A stretch of 64,000 nt of DNA from Ciona savignyi (Eukaryota; Chordata; Ascidiacea; Phlebobranchia; Cionidae). Below are positions 11,901-26,900 of the stretch, one piece after another (positions within the stretch are counted from its first letter, which is position 1; each line of letters begins with the position of its first letter). The position numbers and the translations under genes are program-made. The notes under the pieces were generated by a model that saw nothing but the letters and a program-made list of their open reading frames with translations, was not told the DNA's origin and did not search any database. Where the stretch lies: contig CH003412.1 in the NCBI GenBank assembly GCA_000149265.1, forward strand, positions 5,477,358 to 5,541,357, given 5' to 3'.

Positions 11901-14900
11901 AAGATACCTAATATTATAACTCCAGATATCATGGGAGATGAAGACGCAGTAGGTTCTTGTATTAACTCGTTAGGCGCAATACTGTACGTCTGGTGGGTTA
12001 GTGCCTCTCCTTTCAGCCAAAGGGTTGCAGGTATAAGGCACTTAACACATATTGCCTTGAACCCAGCGGATTAATAGTTTCCAATGAATTAAAGAACCGT
12101 GTTAATCATACGCAGCACACTGCAATAGCTACAGTAACTTGACGGTAGGCGCGAGTTGACCTGACGATGTGTGTTAACCCCCTTGGTTTTCTCATTCACA
12201 GAAATAAACATAAATATTGTATCCTATTCTGATGGGATATTTAGACGCGTTATTCTCTTATTCAGTAATTCCAAAACATGTGGCTTATTCTGTTGAAATG
12301 AGTCATGTAATAAATATCACGCCACAGATGAAAGTTTGTTTTGGACCTTGTATTTAAACAACAATAACTTTGTAAAAAAAAGTGTAAGCATGTCTTCCAA
12401 TTGTCTGTTAGCATGAGCTTCCCACCTGCAACAATACTCTTATCAATTGTACCCCAGTTAATGTTGGGAGATCCCCCATGCTGTGACCATGAAGCCCCAT
12501 GTAGATTAAACCGGGTAAGAAAGGAAGGGGTCAACATGGGTCGGATGTTCTATGCTTGCGCAAGGAAGAAGAAGTGTAAGGTGAGAACTGAGAATTGATA
12601 AATTGTTCACAGGCTGGCCTAAGATTAAACACGAAAGTCTTTTGACAAATGCCAGATTTGTTTTTCAGCTCTACTGTTATCCTCCGATCTATAGGTTTTA
12701 AATTATTTAGAACTTGAAGTCTCTATTAGTCTATGCAACACTTCTCATCACCAAAATCGGTTAGTCTGGTGGTTTAGTGCGACGCCTTACAACCGAAAGA
12801 TTGCAGGTTCGAAACTGGTTGCTAGCTAGTCTGTTGTGTCGTTGTGTGGGAGGTGATCTGACGGTTGCCCGTGTGTTAACACCCTTGGTTTTCCTATTCA
12901 CAGGGATAAACCTAAATATCTTACAAATTTTTTCTAAAGCCCATTCTAACCCATCAATATTTGCCACTTTTAATTAAGTCAAACTATAAAACCTACACAA
13001 TAGAGCAGTTCTTTGAGTGCAATCATGGATGAATTTTTATTTCCGAATATTCTTCATTAATCTGTTTCCAACCTATATTGTCCTCAGTTCTTCAAATGGG
13101 CAGAGGTTCCTAGTTTAAGACGGAAAGCAAGTAGCTCTTTAGCACCACCATCTAATGTGGTTAAAATTAACAACGAGAGGGCGCTAGTGAGCTATTTGCT
13201 GAGGAACGGGGTGACTTTGTTTCCTGGCTGCACGCTGTCGAGGTAAGGTTAAATATTTTATAGTTCTGTTTAAATTTATAAAAATTACATATATTTTTTA
13301 CATTTTTAGTGAACTTAATACTGAAATGGTCTATGCACTTGTGTTTAAACATGTAATGAATGACCCGCACCCATTTTTCTTTAACTTAACCTCACTATTT
13401 GTCTGGATGGTGAGCCATACCAAAACCCTTCTGATCGACAGCCAAAGGGTGGTTGTATCAAAACCAGCCTTAGCTAGAAGGTTATCACATTTAGTTATAA
13501 TTTTTTTGCTCAAGATATATTTAATAATGGCGTCATTATAGTGGCAAACAGTGCTTTTAATTTGTGCTTAAAGTGAATGCAACTATCAAATGAACTAAAA
13601 GCAATATCCAACATTAATAAATACGAACTAAAGCGTATAAATATAACCAATTAAAACAACAGCGTCATTATATGCTTTAGTCCGACTGGTTAGCTTTGTG
13701 GGTTAGTGCCTCGCCTTTCAGCCAAAGGATTGTATGCTCAATGTGTTCTAATTCTAAGTCATAAAGTATATAGCAATAGTTGTAAAAAAAGTTCACAAAG
13801 CTGCATTTTTTTTCAGTGTTTAGTTAAGTGTATTTTTTTAGTCCCTTAAAAAAATAATTGAAACAATAAAAGTAACATTTTAATATATAACAAGCAGGAA
13901 GCAGGAAAAGTCAGCAAATGGCAATCATTAAAGCACTTCATAAAAAAATTAAATAAAAACAATATATGAAAAGATACATATTTTACTGTAAAACCCAGGA
14001 ACAATTTAAACTTTAAAAAACAAAAAAACTGCAAATACCATATAAAAAATGTTTTATAACATTGGTCACATTGAAAGAATAAACAAATTTCACCTGGAAA
14101 TTTGTTTCAGCATACATTAGCATTTTGTCCCCATCATAGAAACAAGCTGGGGGATCATATTAGTAATCTCTGAAACTATTTTTGTTAAAAAACAAATGGC
14201 ATGAGGTAAAACAAAGAATATAACATTTAAAGAAAAGGATTTAAAAGAAAAAGAGCGATAAATTCAACAGTTAAAACTGATATGTTTTCCATTTGAATAA
14301 ACCACATATCCATTTTCCTTGTGTGCTACTTTCGCATTGGATTTCTTAAACTTTCGTTTTATTCGTTTTCGACTATTAGGGGTGTTACTTGGGGTATTCT
14401 CTGCATCCAAACTACCCCACGCTTTTTGCGCTAGAGTTTTTCTATCGTTTATGATGTCATGATCGTATTTTCGATCTGGTGTATTATTCTTGCACTTGTC
14501 TTTTATGACATCATTAGCTCGGTTTGTGACATCATCACAGCCTTTTGTTACGGAGTCGACACGTTTAGTAGTATGTTCGGCTAAACACCTCAATGGCTTC
14601 ATGTCTTTTGTGCTTGAAATTCGACCGTACCTTCCCCCTTCTGTCGTTACTTGAAACACATTTCCCATCTTATCAGACCACTGGATTACCTGTGGACATT
14701 CCCAGGATTATATTTGTATATATGTCACCTTACATCGTGTGTATTTATTTTATGTTTTAATTACACAATTTTCGCCCTTTTTTACAGCTTTTTTTAAATT
14801 ATTCATGCTTAACTTATTTAATGTAAGGAAGGGCAAAAACTGTAAAATAATCTTAATGCTAAAAATTTAATCTAATTTTGCTTCTGTAAAAATCAGTCAA

Positions 14901-17900
14901 CTTAATTAGTTGTGTTAAAACAGTGGAAAGGTCTGACCAATACAACACACTGCAACGACTTCTGCAATCCTTATTATACAGTTACAATGTACAAATCCTT
15001 TATTGTAATTTCCCACCCACCAGGATGGAAATGGCACATCATCTACTTCAAAATATTTAAGTACTAACCTGTTGGGAGCCAAGTTCCTTCATTATACTTG
15101 GGTATAATGGAGTCTCAGATCTTAATTGTTGTAGTCTTGTGGGTGGTCTAAAAGTGCTGTTGTCATTGCACAATGTTTCTTTGTCTGCATAACTTGGTTG
15201 AACTTCATCATTTTGTGAGCGTTGGCAGGTTGAGCATTGCTGTGCTTGGTTTATTTTTGCAACTTGTTTCTTTACTTCGGGTGTTAATTTCTGCCGTAGC
15301 TTTGTAATTCCAGGCGCTGTTTTTTTGTATGTTTTTTCTTCCGATATACTTTCATCAATGTTTTCCTGGGATAAAATGTCGCCGGCCATATTGAGTATGG
15401 CCACCATTGATTTCGGTTGCCTCTTTATGCTCCTAAGTGCTCGGAGTTCTTCTATCTTTTTCTTAAGTGGTGTTTTATCGATAATATTGTAAGTTTCCTT
15501 TTTCGCAATTGGTGACATCCGTTTGTGAGCCACCAGATTCATCCTTTGCTCAAATTTTTGCGGAATCTCATTCACGGTTTCACCTTTTTTCGTTTTTGGC
15601 GATACGGGTTGATTTTCAATCTCAAAACGTGATTTTATCTTTATTTTCTCTGGGAAAACTTGTAATTTTTCCTCACTCTTTACCTCCGTTACCCGAAGTT
15701 CATCTATATTCCCCATTAATTCGTTTTTAGTCTGAATCGGTGGTAACGGTTTCTTTTTCTCACTCAAGGTAGCAGAACTTAGTCGTTTCTGTAGAAACTC
15801 GATAATCGAATTTCTTCTCGGTCTTGAAAAGTTGAAAAAACCAGATTCGCTTGATGGCGGCCTTGTGTCCATTTTCTTTAAAGTAATAACTCTTGGTTGA
15901 CCAATTTTCGATTCTCGTTCTTTTCGTTCTCGGTGAACTTTGTTGCCGACGTTGCTCTCTTTTTTCAAAATTCGAACTTTGTAAGTTTTCCCGAAACTAA
16001 AATGAAGATGGTTGTTTTCGTGTAAAGGGTTCGTAGCTTGAACCTCCAAAACAGGCTTCACTCTTCCAGAACTTTCTCTGCTGGACGAATATTTCCCAAA
16101 TTTTCCAATTTTCGGTGTCTTTACTCTGTGTGGTACAGATCCACAATGTAAAGTATCCATCGGTTGTGCACACACGACTTGCTTGTTTGACCTTAACGTA
16201 GCAGTTTTTTCTCTTAATGGTGATTTCAAATTTCTGTCTGAAACTTCGTGTTTTATGTCAACTTTATTGGTTGTATCAGGTTGGCTGTGGCACACTGCAA
16301 TTGTCTCTACTAAAATTTGTGATGGCAAAACTGACTTGGAAGAACAATTCTCAATTTCTTTGTTATTTTTTTCTGTGTTTTGTATTAATTCTTCTTCAAG
16401 AACAGGTAATGCTTTTGTAGAATTTGTAGAATTTTCACACAAAATTTCTAAATTCTCTATATCGTTTCCTGACAATTTGGCGTCCTCTACCCTAAATTGG
16501 TTTCTTTGTATATCTTCTTCCCCCGTACTTTCCAAGTTTGTGTTTTGAATTTCTTGAGTTGAACTTTGTGGTTTTTGAGATCCGCACTCCTCTCGCATTT
16601 CTAATCCATCTCTATCATCGGATTCGCTAAGTTTTCGAGTTTTGGTCGGCAAACTTTCCGTTACACCACTTCCACAATCGCTATTGTCATAATTTGCGTC
16701 ATAATCCTCTGTCTTATCATCATAAGCACCACACAAGTGCCCATAAGCATTGTCTTTGTATTCCGCCTGTATATTACGATTATCCTCCTCTTGAAAACAG
16801 AGACCATCTGGAAACACTTCAAAATCATCCTTAATACATTGTTTCCCAAAACAACCCACAGTTCCTGTATTTCCTTCACTTGAATCCTCACTTTCTAATT
16901 CTTCAGAATTTTGCTTGAATTCAAATTTTGTAAATTCTTTGATTTTTTCTTTGTGGTTTTGGGAAAATAAAGATTTATTTCCGGCCATGTCCTCTTTAGT
17001 TTTTGTTCTTTCATTTTCACATTTGTTGCATTCTTCAGTAGTCACTGTATGAATTAAAACATTTTTAAAGTTTTGTGAATCCAACTCTGGTGTTTTGGTT
17101 AATTTTGTATTTAAATCTGAGCAACATTTTTCTACTTGATCTGAAGTTTCCAATTTTTTAGTTTCACTGATATCTACCATTTCAACATGTTCCTGTGCAG
17201 AATTTTTGATTCCAAAACTTTGACTTTCTTCAAATGCGCCCGATATTCCACTCATAAGTGAAGATTCAAATTTATCAATTAAATGGTCTTCAAAACATAA
17301 ATCCTGATGAGTTTGTTTGTTTTTATAAGTTGTGGTTAACTTTAGATCTTGTTCCAACGTTTTCGTGTTGTCTTGAAATGATTGTTTTTCGCCCGAATTT
17401 TTTATTTTTATTAAACCCCCTTTAAAATCCCCATAATTTTCTCCACTATTCCCAGCAGTTTGAACAGTTGTACTGCAACCATTAATAACAGTACCTTTCA
17501 TATCAACACTCATATTGCTTCCAAAATCCGTGTGACTAACCATCGAGTGTAAGGAAAATGTGTTTTCTTCCGGTAATTTCAATCCATCACTGGGTGTTGG
17601 GCTTTTGCTTGAATTTAAAGATGCTGCACCATCTGCACAGTGCATTTTTTCTGGCAAACTGTTGCTTGAAACGGTAAAGTTTTGAGGGATACACAGTTTT
17701 GCGCTTCTTATATCGTAAGACGCATGAAAACTTTTATTTTTTATTCGTTTCTGTTGTAATTTGCTGCTCTTTAGTGTTTTACTATTATCAACATGAATGT
17801 TTGTTTCAGTTAATAAAGTTTTATCTTTTGATGAACATTTTCGATTTTGTGTCAAATTTTGACGTGATTTATTAGCTGATGAAGAAAAAGGGTGATCTTG

Positions 17901-20900
17901 CTCACTTTCTGGCCATGCTTCTACTATGTTTAGATTTTGTGATGTTTTAACTAATTTTATAGAACTGCAATCCATATTCTTGCTTGTTAAATCAGTGGAT
18001 GAATTTTCACTTATTTCTTTCTTTTTCAAGGGTGTTATTGATTTTCTTTGCTTTCCAACTTTTAAAACTGGAGGCACACTTACTTCCATATAAGCCGAGT
18101 CATAAAGTGATGACCTCAGCATTATTTTAACCTTTTCATTTTTCACCACTTCTGCTGGAGTTTTAATTTTGGAAAAAGTTTCTTCTCTTTTCCGTTTGTG
18201 ATCTATATATTTGCTTAGATAACCTTTTACCTCCATTTTAGATTCTGAACTTTGATTTTTTCCCTCTTTCTCTTGATAAAGTTGTATCTCAGGAACCACA
18301 GTCCTGTTAATGTTATGTGAAAACGTTGGTCCGAGCCGTATAAGTGGGAAAGATTGTCGAATATTTCTTGTTTTGTTTTCTTTTTTAGGTAGAATTTCCA
18401 CAAGACTGTTGCAAGTACTTGATGTTTGACAGGGGCTGTTTATCAGAATTTCTTCATTTTTAAAATTTTCAGATTCACTGTGCAAATTTTCCAACTGGTC
18501 TATAATACTTTTACAGATATTTCCAATGTCTGTATTTTCCTCTTGTGCTGTCTTTTTGTAATGAGCCTTATTTGAGATTTTCCAACATAAATCAACGTTC
18601 AATCTTGGTAATGCTGGTTTCGATTTGTATTCCACATATTTCGAAAACTCATTCGTAGAATCAGAAGAATTTCCAGAATCGTCGAAACTCTTTACTAATT
18701 TTAGATTTTTTAATTTTTCTAAAAATTCAGTGTCATTTTCAATATTAGTCTCCGTTCGGTAAAAGTTGGAAGCCAGATCCGGTAATTTAACCCGGGATGT
18801 ATTACTTGTCCATTTTCTCATCGGTTCATTGTTTTAAATGGAATAATAACCTCATGTTCTTATTAAACTGTAAGAAAATTAGAATATTATGATCTAGGAA
18901 AATAATTAACCCGTTTTAATATTTTTTAATATTAAATTGTTTTGGAATTTTGCTTTGTACTTGGAAATGTATCATATTGTTTTAAAATGTTTTTTTGCTT
19001 GGTCAATCTTACAATTCCATGGTTTGCATTGAAGGATTGGTTAGAGCAGTATTTTAAAAAACAGATATTAATAACAGTTTTGTTTTAAAATATTGAGGGA
19101 TACCACACTAAATAAAAAATGTTATAATGACATAATAGGCACAATAATAATAATAGGTACTTTTGAAGTCTTAATAAGTATTGCAGAATGCAGATCATCT
19201 TACTAATTGTTACTTACAAGCTTCCAAATACTGTAGTGTGCTGTTTAATAATTACTTAGAATGGAATATTTATGTTTATCCCTGTGAATGGGAAAACGCA
19301 AGGAGTGTTATCACATGAGCAATCGTCAGATTATCTTGCACCAACCGTCGGGTTACCGGAGCTATTCCAGCGTTTGTGTATGCTACAGACGATCCTTCAA
19401 TTGGGTAGAACCCATCAATCCACTAGGGTAAGGAAATGTTTATTAAGTGCCTAGCCCAAGGACACAACCAACAAGCTAGTGACCCGTTTCGAACCTGCAA
19501 CTGTTTGGCTTTTTTGTGTCACTCTTTCACATATTGCTATCGGTTTCAGTCATATAGTTCTGATCTAAGCCTCTTGAAAGAGACTTATTAGCATAAGAAA
19601 ATAAACTATAAACGGTAAGCTGTAAGGGTGTCTACAATTAGTTAGTTACAATACCAAAAAAACATTAGGCGACCTATTTAACTTTATTTTGCATTCAAAT
19701 AAGGATATCACAACCATGTTAGTCTCTTAAAAGCAGCTACACGATATTTTAACTTGAGAATTATTTTTATTTCCTTAACTTGATTAATTACTTTAAATCT
19801 GCATCAAATTTTCACACATGTTCAATTTAAAAACTATAAGTTATCCAAGAGAAATATTAAAATGAATTAAATTACTCCAAATTCTTACTCCCTGATATTG
19901 ACGAGAATTAATAACGATAACAAAGTTACAACTAATAGGCAATTCACTTTAACGAAATTAGCTGCAAGCCTACTTATCACCTACTTTCATATCACGAGTG
20001 GAACTCGCTAGCTATAAATAGATTTAAAATAAGAGTGTCTCTTTTCATAAATAACATAGTCTGTTTTGAAATCTTTTCTACATGCTACAGCTCAATGTTT
20101 TTTAAAAACTGTAAATGCTTTTACATAATATATTGCATGTATAAATAATATGCGGCGTAATTATCAATATTATACAGCTGTTTTAAAAACTTAATCTTTA
20201 AACGTATTTCATTGGTTACACATCAGATTATGTACTAGACTAATATTATGAGAGTAATACTGCCCCTAAAATTTTGTTCTTATCTCTTTTGTATTCACAC
20301 AATGCAAAAGATTAACAATCTGTCAATTGAACTTTTCATATCCTGATATATGACTTATGTTTTAACCATGTTTATTTTTCAAACACAGTGACACTCATGT
20401 GAAATACTTTTCATTCTAAAACGTAATATGTTTTTGTTATTTTGAAGGAAATCTCCTGACATTGAAGATAAGAATATAAAGGTTAGGTTTTATTTTACAT
20501 TAAAATTATTATTTGCAAATGACCGACGAGTTTGCGCTCGCAGATTGGATCATTATCGGAAAGATGGTGGGAAAGCAACCAGCTTAAAGTTTGACAATTC
20601 TGTATTTGGAAAAGCAATTAGCACACATTGACTGAACTCAGTGGATTGATGGATTTTTTGTACTAAAATACAATGTCCCTTTTACATGCAACACACTCAA
20701 TTTTAACACTCAATCATCAGATTACCTCTCGCCCACCGTCGGGTTATCGGAGCTACTGGTGGATGAATGGGTTCTACCAAAATTGAAGGATCGTGTCAAT
20801 CATATACAACACAATGAATGAGCTCCGGTAACCCAACAGTTGGCGCTAGGTGATCTGACGATTGCTCGGGTGTTAACCCCCTTGGTTTTTCCATTCACGT

Positions 20901-23900
20901 GAAATATCCTATCCTATTCACTTGTATGTACATTCAGAACCAGCCATCTGCGAAATGTCTTTTCCTCCAACTGTCAAGAGAAGACAGAACATTAAGGGAT
21001 AATGGAACAAAAGGTTCTAATACTGTAACCTTAAGCTTCCATATAGTGTGCAAACTATATTTCCATTCAAGCTTAACTCTGTAGGATTGCTGATTATGCT
21101 AACATTTTAAAAAGATTTCATTAGTTTTGATTTTTAAAAATTTTCTGCCGCAATTTCTTTTTCCTCCTGCAAGATTTAACGGCCGTGTCACTTTATTTCT
21201 TGCTGTACTGTGTGTATTTACAGACGTGTTTTAACCACTGTAGTCTTGCTATTTAATCTTTTTTCTTATTTTTAAATAACTGTGCTACTTTTCTTAAATA
21301 TTAAGCCATGAAAAATAAAATAAACTTAACCTTGACATTTTCCCACCCCGCCTTTGGGAATAAACACTTGTCTTCTAGGCATAATAACAAATGTCTTATT
21401 ATTTAAATCAAGCCATCTTCTAGATTTAAAAAGCACTAAATAAAGTACTTTAATCACAGACAGTGTGTTGGTTATATCTTCTTCCATGGACTTTACACAA
21501 GACACAACTGAGCTGTACCAGGTGGTGGCCAATAAACCAACAAATCTAAATGAACTTGTTGTTCAGCCATTAAACACCACCTCATCAAAATTATTGAATG
21601 AAGGTGAGTCAAACAATTGGATGTTAAATTCGATGATTGGTTTAAGTATGACATTGGAGTCAGTATTTTATATCCACCCTAACAATATCCGATGTTTTGC
21701 ATCTCGAGACCCTACTTAATTTAATCAGACCGGTTAGTCGTGTGATTTAGTGTGATACCTTTAAACTGTGATTTAGTGTGATACCTTTAAACTAAAAGGT
21801 TGCAGGCTGGAAACTGGTAGCTAACTAGATGGTCGCATTATTGGGCAAGGTACTTTACGGACATTGCCTGAACCCAGTGGATTAATGGGTTGTACCAAAT
21901 TGAAGAAATGTCTATATCATACACAACACACTGCAATAGCTCCGGTGATCTGACGATTACCCATGTGTTATCCCCCTTGTTTTTTCATTCACAGGAATAA
22001 ACATGATTATCCTATCGTAATGGATTTAAATAAATTTTGATTGTTAAAGAATATGCTTTTATGCTCTCCCCCAACTAGTACAATACTATGGAAAATGTAC
22101 ACAATTAAATAATGCAAATGGAAAACAGTTTTTAAGATAACGAATACACAGTCATTACATATCCTCAGAGAAAGTGGTAGTGCTATATGTTTGCAAAGCG
22201 ACCCGTGAGCTTGCATCACTTAGATCACTACAGCATAACATGGAAAACCTGCCTTTACTGCCCATGTTGCTCAACTCTGCCCATAAACAAGGTAAACTGC
22301 ATTTTTATTTGGTCAGTATTGTTTATTCTAGTGTTATGGTCTTTTATACAGTGAATTAACTTTTGCCCATCATCTGGTTATTTCAGCTTTCTCAATGTTG
22401 TGTACATCTTATCTTTCTTACTTTTTTTAGTTAAACCCATTAATCCCATAGATTTGGTCAATTGCAGTAAAGGATAAGATATTCATGTTTTATCCCCATG
22501 ATTAAGAAAATGCAAGGGATAATCGTCTAGCGCCAACTGTCGGATTAACTGAGCTATTGCAGTGTGTTGTATATGATTGAGATTTTTGAAACATTATTTC
22601 AGTTTTAGTACAGCCTATTATTTCCAGCCTAAGGATAAATAAGTATCATACCTGTGTCCACAGTTCTTTCTATTCCTACAAACCCAATCCTCAAAAGAAA
22701 ATCAACGTTTAAACTTGAAGTGTCTTATGATGATTTGGTGAGTGTATTAAATTTCATTTCATAGGTTTTCAACAACGAATCTGATGTTTTATGTATGTGG
22801 CTGGGATAACGTAAGAAGTGTTAACACAGGCAATTGTCACATTACCACGTAAGGCAATGTTCTCAAACCATCTTCAGATTACCTCGCTCCCACCATCGGG
22901 TTAACATAACTACTACAGTGTGTAAGCCGTTTTTCTCCTTTTAAAATAACCCATTATTCTAACTGATCCAGGTGACATCTGCCAAGTGCCTTATCGAAGG
23001 ACACAACCAACTAGCTAGCATCCATTTTTCATCCTGCAACCTTTCAAAGGAAAAACAACATACTAACCTACTAAACTATTTTGCCAGATAACAGCCATTA
23101 AGTGAGGACCCTAAAGAAAAATTACTTGTGTTAGATGAATTAACAAGTTGTTTTTTTATAACAATGTTGATTATCAGGTGGAAATATCGCGACGTTTCAT
23201 CAACAAGTACAAGTTGGACTCTCAGCAAACCAAAGGGATTGATTTGTTGGTTGATATGTTGATTGACCGCAAGATTGATTCACAAGTATTGTTGATTGAT
23301 GGTTCGTTATGTTGATTGATGGTTCGTTATGTTGACTGATGGTTTGTTGTGTTGATTGATGGTTTGTTGTGTTGATTGATGGTTCGTAATGTTGATTAGT
23401 AGTTCATTATGTTGATTAATGGTTTGTTGTGTTGATTGATAGTTCGTTGTGTTGATTGATGGTTCATTATGTTGATTGATGGTTCGTTATGTTGATTGAT
23501 GGTTAGTTGTGTTGATTCATGATTCATTCATTTTTATAAGAATGGTATTTAATAATAACCTTGTTGAGGAAACTTACTAAACAGATTGGTTTCGATCATG
23601 CCACCTTTTGGCTTAAAGCTCAAATTACAACACTTGTGTAGAGCAGTATCTATATCAGACATGGGCCTTATCTTATTGTAATTTTGCAAAACTAAATATC
23701 AATGTCGGATCTGAATTTTGATGTCACAGCTATATGTGTGCGTCGCTTTACGCAACAGTGCTTTCTGGTGGTAACCAGTAATGTATTGTATTTCTTTATT
23801 GTTTTTTTATCAATAGTGACAAACTATATGTGAGTGGCGGCTCGATCACTTTTCCCGCCAGTCTAAGAATGATATAATTTAGACGCCAGTCTAAGAATGA

Positions 23901-26900
23901 TATAATTTAGACGCCAGTCTAAGAATGATATAATAACCCCTAATTCAAAAAGTGTGCCCACTCCTGGTGTAATCTTACCTTATCACTACATTTGCAGGTG
24001 TGGTTGGTTCAGGCAAAACCTTTCTACTTGCTGTGTTTATATTGTTCATAGCAGAAGTGATAACAGCAAACCAGGCCGCACAAGAAAGCAACAAGTCGAA
24101 CAAAAAGTGGAAGGTTATGGTAACGTCAGAGTCAAACTCAGTGGTAGGTAATTGTTATCACTTGTACTTTGTGTTTAAATGTTATTATTATGATTTAATT
24201 CATTTGCAATATATTGTAATGCTGATAATTTTTATTACTTCGTTTGATTTATTTATATTGTCATGTATGGAAGGAAAGCCAGGCTTTATTCACACATAGT
24301 AAGACAACTCGTATGCACATTGAAGTTTTTGAAGCAATTACATTTTGTGAATGGTTGATGTGATATATCCTTTTGGGTGGAATACCATGCTTTATCCAGA
24401 TGTATCCCAAGACACCTCATGCCATGCCCACGGCTAAAGTGCTAAGGCAATAACAGTTTGTGGATGGTTGATTTAATAGATCATTTTACGTTGGATGCCA
24501 TGCTTTAACCACATGTTTCCTAAGACACCACATGCCCACAGCTGAAGTGCTAGGGCAATTATAGTTAGTGGATGGTTGATACATTTAAATCCTCATGTGT
24601 GGTTTATATCTTTATATTTGGAACGATATAATTAAATACGTTTCACTCAGATTGATAGCGTCTTTCACCACTTGATTCGACTGGGTTATGAACGAATAAT
24701 CCGCATTGCTGATCTTGATAAGATCGACAGATCTCTGCTCCCCTACGCATTACATGCATTAGGTGGAACCCAAGAGCACACAAAGAAATTACAGGTTTTT
24801 TTTAAACTTTTTGGATAGACATATTTGTAATGAGAATGGTGTGGGGGAACAGAAGCCGTTTTTCCTAGTTTAACTCAGTTGTTGGGTAAAACTGGCATGC
24901 AGTCAAAATGCAAACTTTGTATAAATAATAGGATAGGATATTAATATTTATCAATGAGAATGAGAAAATGGCCAATCGTCAGAATCACCTCGCGCCCACT
25001 GTCAGGTTACCGGAGCTATTGCAGTGTGTTGTGTATGATTCACACGTTCCTTTAATTTGGTAGAACCCATTATTCTGCTGGGTTCAGGCAATGTCCTTTA
25101 AGTTCCTTGCTCAAGGACACAACCAAATAACTAGCTACCAGTTTTGAACCTGCAACCCTTGAGTTGAAAGGCGTTGCTAACCCACCAGACCAACCAATCG
25201 AAAAAAATTGATTTGGAAATGATTTAAAATTGTTTTTATAAAAAAAAAAATAGTTTTCTTTTATCACTTTAATGCAATAGTAGTAAATATTTTTATTTTG
25301 ATTACTGATAACTTTGTTTAAATATAAAGTAAAGTTAAACTTTTGCACAGAAAATGTTACAATCATCCAACCAATCAATGCCGGGAAACCAGTAAGCTTT
25401 TTATGATATATTGTTAATAAGGTTTAGTCAATATGGAATACACTATGTTCATGGAAAAGACAATTTATAATGGTTATTCAAATGTTCTGTCGTTAAAAGG
25501 ACAAATATTCTAAATATATATTATTCATTGCATTTTGCAAGGATTTGTGTCAAATTCGCAGTATAAAGATGACAGTTGAAACAATTTGCTTTTGTAATAC
25601 ATTTCAGTAAAAAAATTTCTCCATTTTCTCTTGATAATAACATCAACCAGATTGGTAGTATCATTTATGCAAGATGTCCGATGGAACAAAGATACAAAGT
25701 CTATTATAATCACTAAATACTTTTAAGATTTATCCTAAATAAAAGTTTAGTCTATTTAAATTTAAAAAAACATTAAATACCCAGTTACATCCATAAAAGC
25801 TTGAACCTCGTGCGTGGTGGTTCCCCAAAGAGATTGTTACATAACGCAACGGTGGTGGGGGCAAGTTGCCGGGACGCCTTGTCATCTTGTATCGGCTCTT
25901 ATGATTTCCCGGTACGATGTTTTCATTGTTGCATGTTTAGTATTTATTACCTGACTATTCGGTGAGTGGGTTAAAGTTCATACCAAACAATGTAATACTA
26001 CCTACAACATGGCTGGAGTTTATGGTATTGTCCTGCTGGTTAGTCTGGCGGTTAAGTGCATAGCCTTTTAATAGAAAGGTTGCAGGTCGCTAGCTAGTAG
26101 TCTGTGTCCTTGAAGGCACTTAACGGACATTGCCTGAACCCAACAGATTAATGGGTTCAGCTAAATTAAAGGAACATGTGTATCATACCCAACACACTGC
26201 AATAGCTTTGGTAACCCGACGATGGGCGCAAGGTGATCTGACAATTGCCTGTGTGTTAACCCCCTTGGTTTTCCTATTCATTGGGATAAGAATAAATAGT
26301 CTATCCTATCCCTTCTTTTACCAAAAGATATAAGTAAAGTTTTATTTTCCTATCCGAGTATTTCCTATCCGTCCAGTTTTCATTTTATGCGACAATGAGA
26401 AAAAAAGCAAGATGTCAAGCAGTCAAGCCTATACTTAAATAAAAACTAATTTGAATTAAAATTACATTAAAACATATTTAGTTCCTTATTTAAATCGTTT
26501 AAATTTATATTTGGCTTTTGGGTTTTTACTGCTTGATGTGCTTTACAAAAACTTTTTACAAAAACTGTAGATAGTAATAATTGATGATGCTACTGAGACA
26601 CCTGAACTCTCTTCACTTCTTCCGTTGGCTAAATTTGGAGTCCAGAAGCTCCTATTGGGTGGAGATTCAGGGCGATTGACCAATCAAGAAGCCGGATTCT
26701 CACAGTCCCTTTTTTCAAGGTGAAAATTATAAAAAAAAATCGTTTTTTAAGAATCTAGTGGAATAAAGTTATTGGACAATTCTTTAGATTTGACCTTAAA
26801 AAAAATTTCTTTAGATTTGACCTTAAAAAAAATATGTTATATTTCTTATTTATCAATGGACATTTCTTTAGATTTGACCTTAAAAAAAATATGTTATATT

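Noticed and set aside
11664..12074. 136-codon frame as a separate gene
   Set aside because: Its first part is ZGRF1 intron sequence, 11742-11948 is exon 12, and its end is SINE.
14264..14689. CENP-C or MIS18BP1-type motif in the nested gene's last exon
   Set aside because: RYGRIS...KPL is only loosely similar, lacks the YW aromatic pair, and there is no cupin, SANTA or Myb domain.
23291..23530. CRISPR-like array of short direct repeats
   Set aside because: The 20-bp units are contiguous with no unique spacers and lie in a eukaryotic intron; it is a minisatellite.
26130..26333. 67-codon frame and similar ones at 53228-53488, 29240-29443 and 48032-48217
   Set aside because: All are the same translated SINE body, recurring at each copy.
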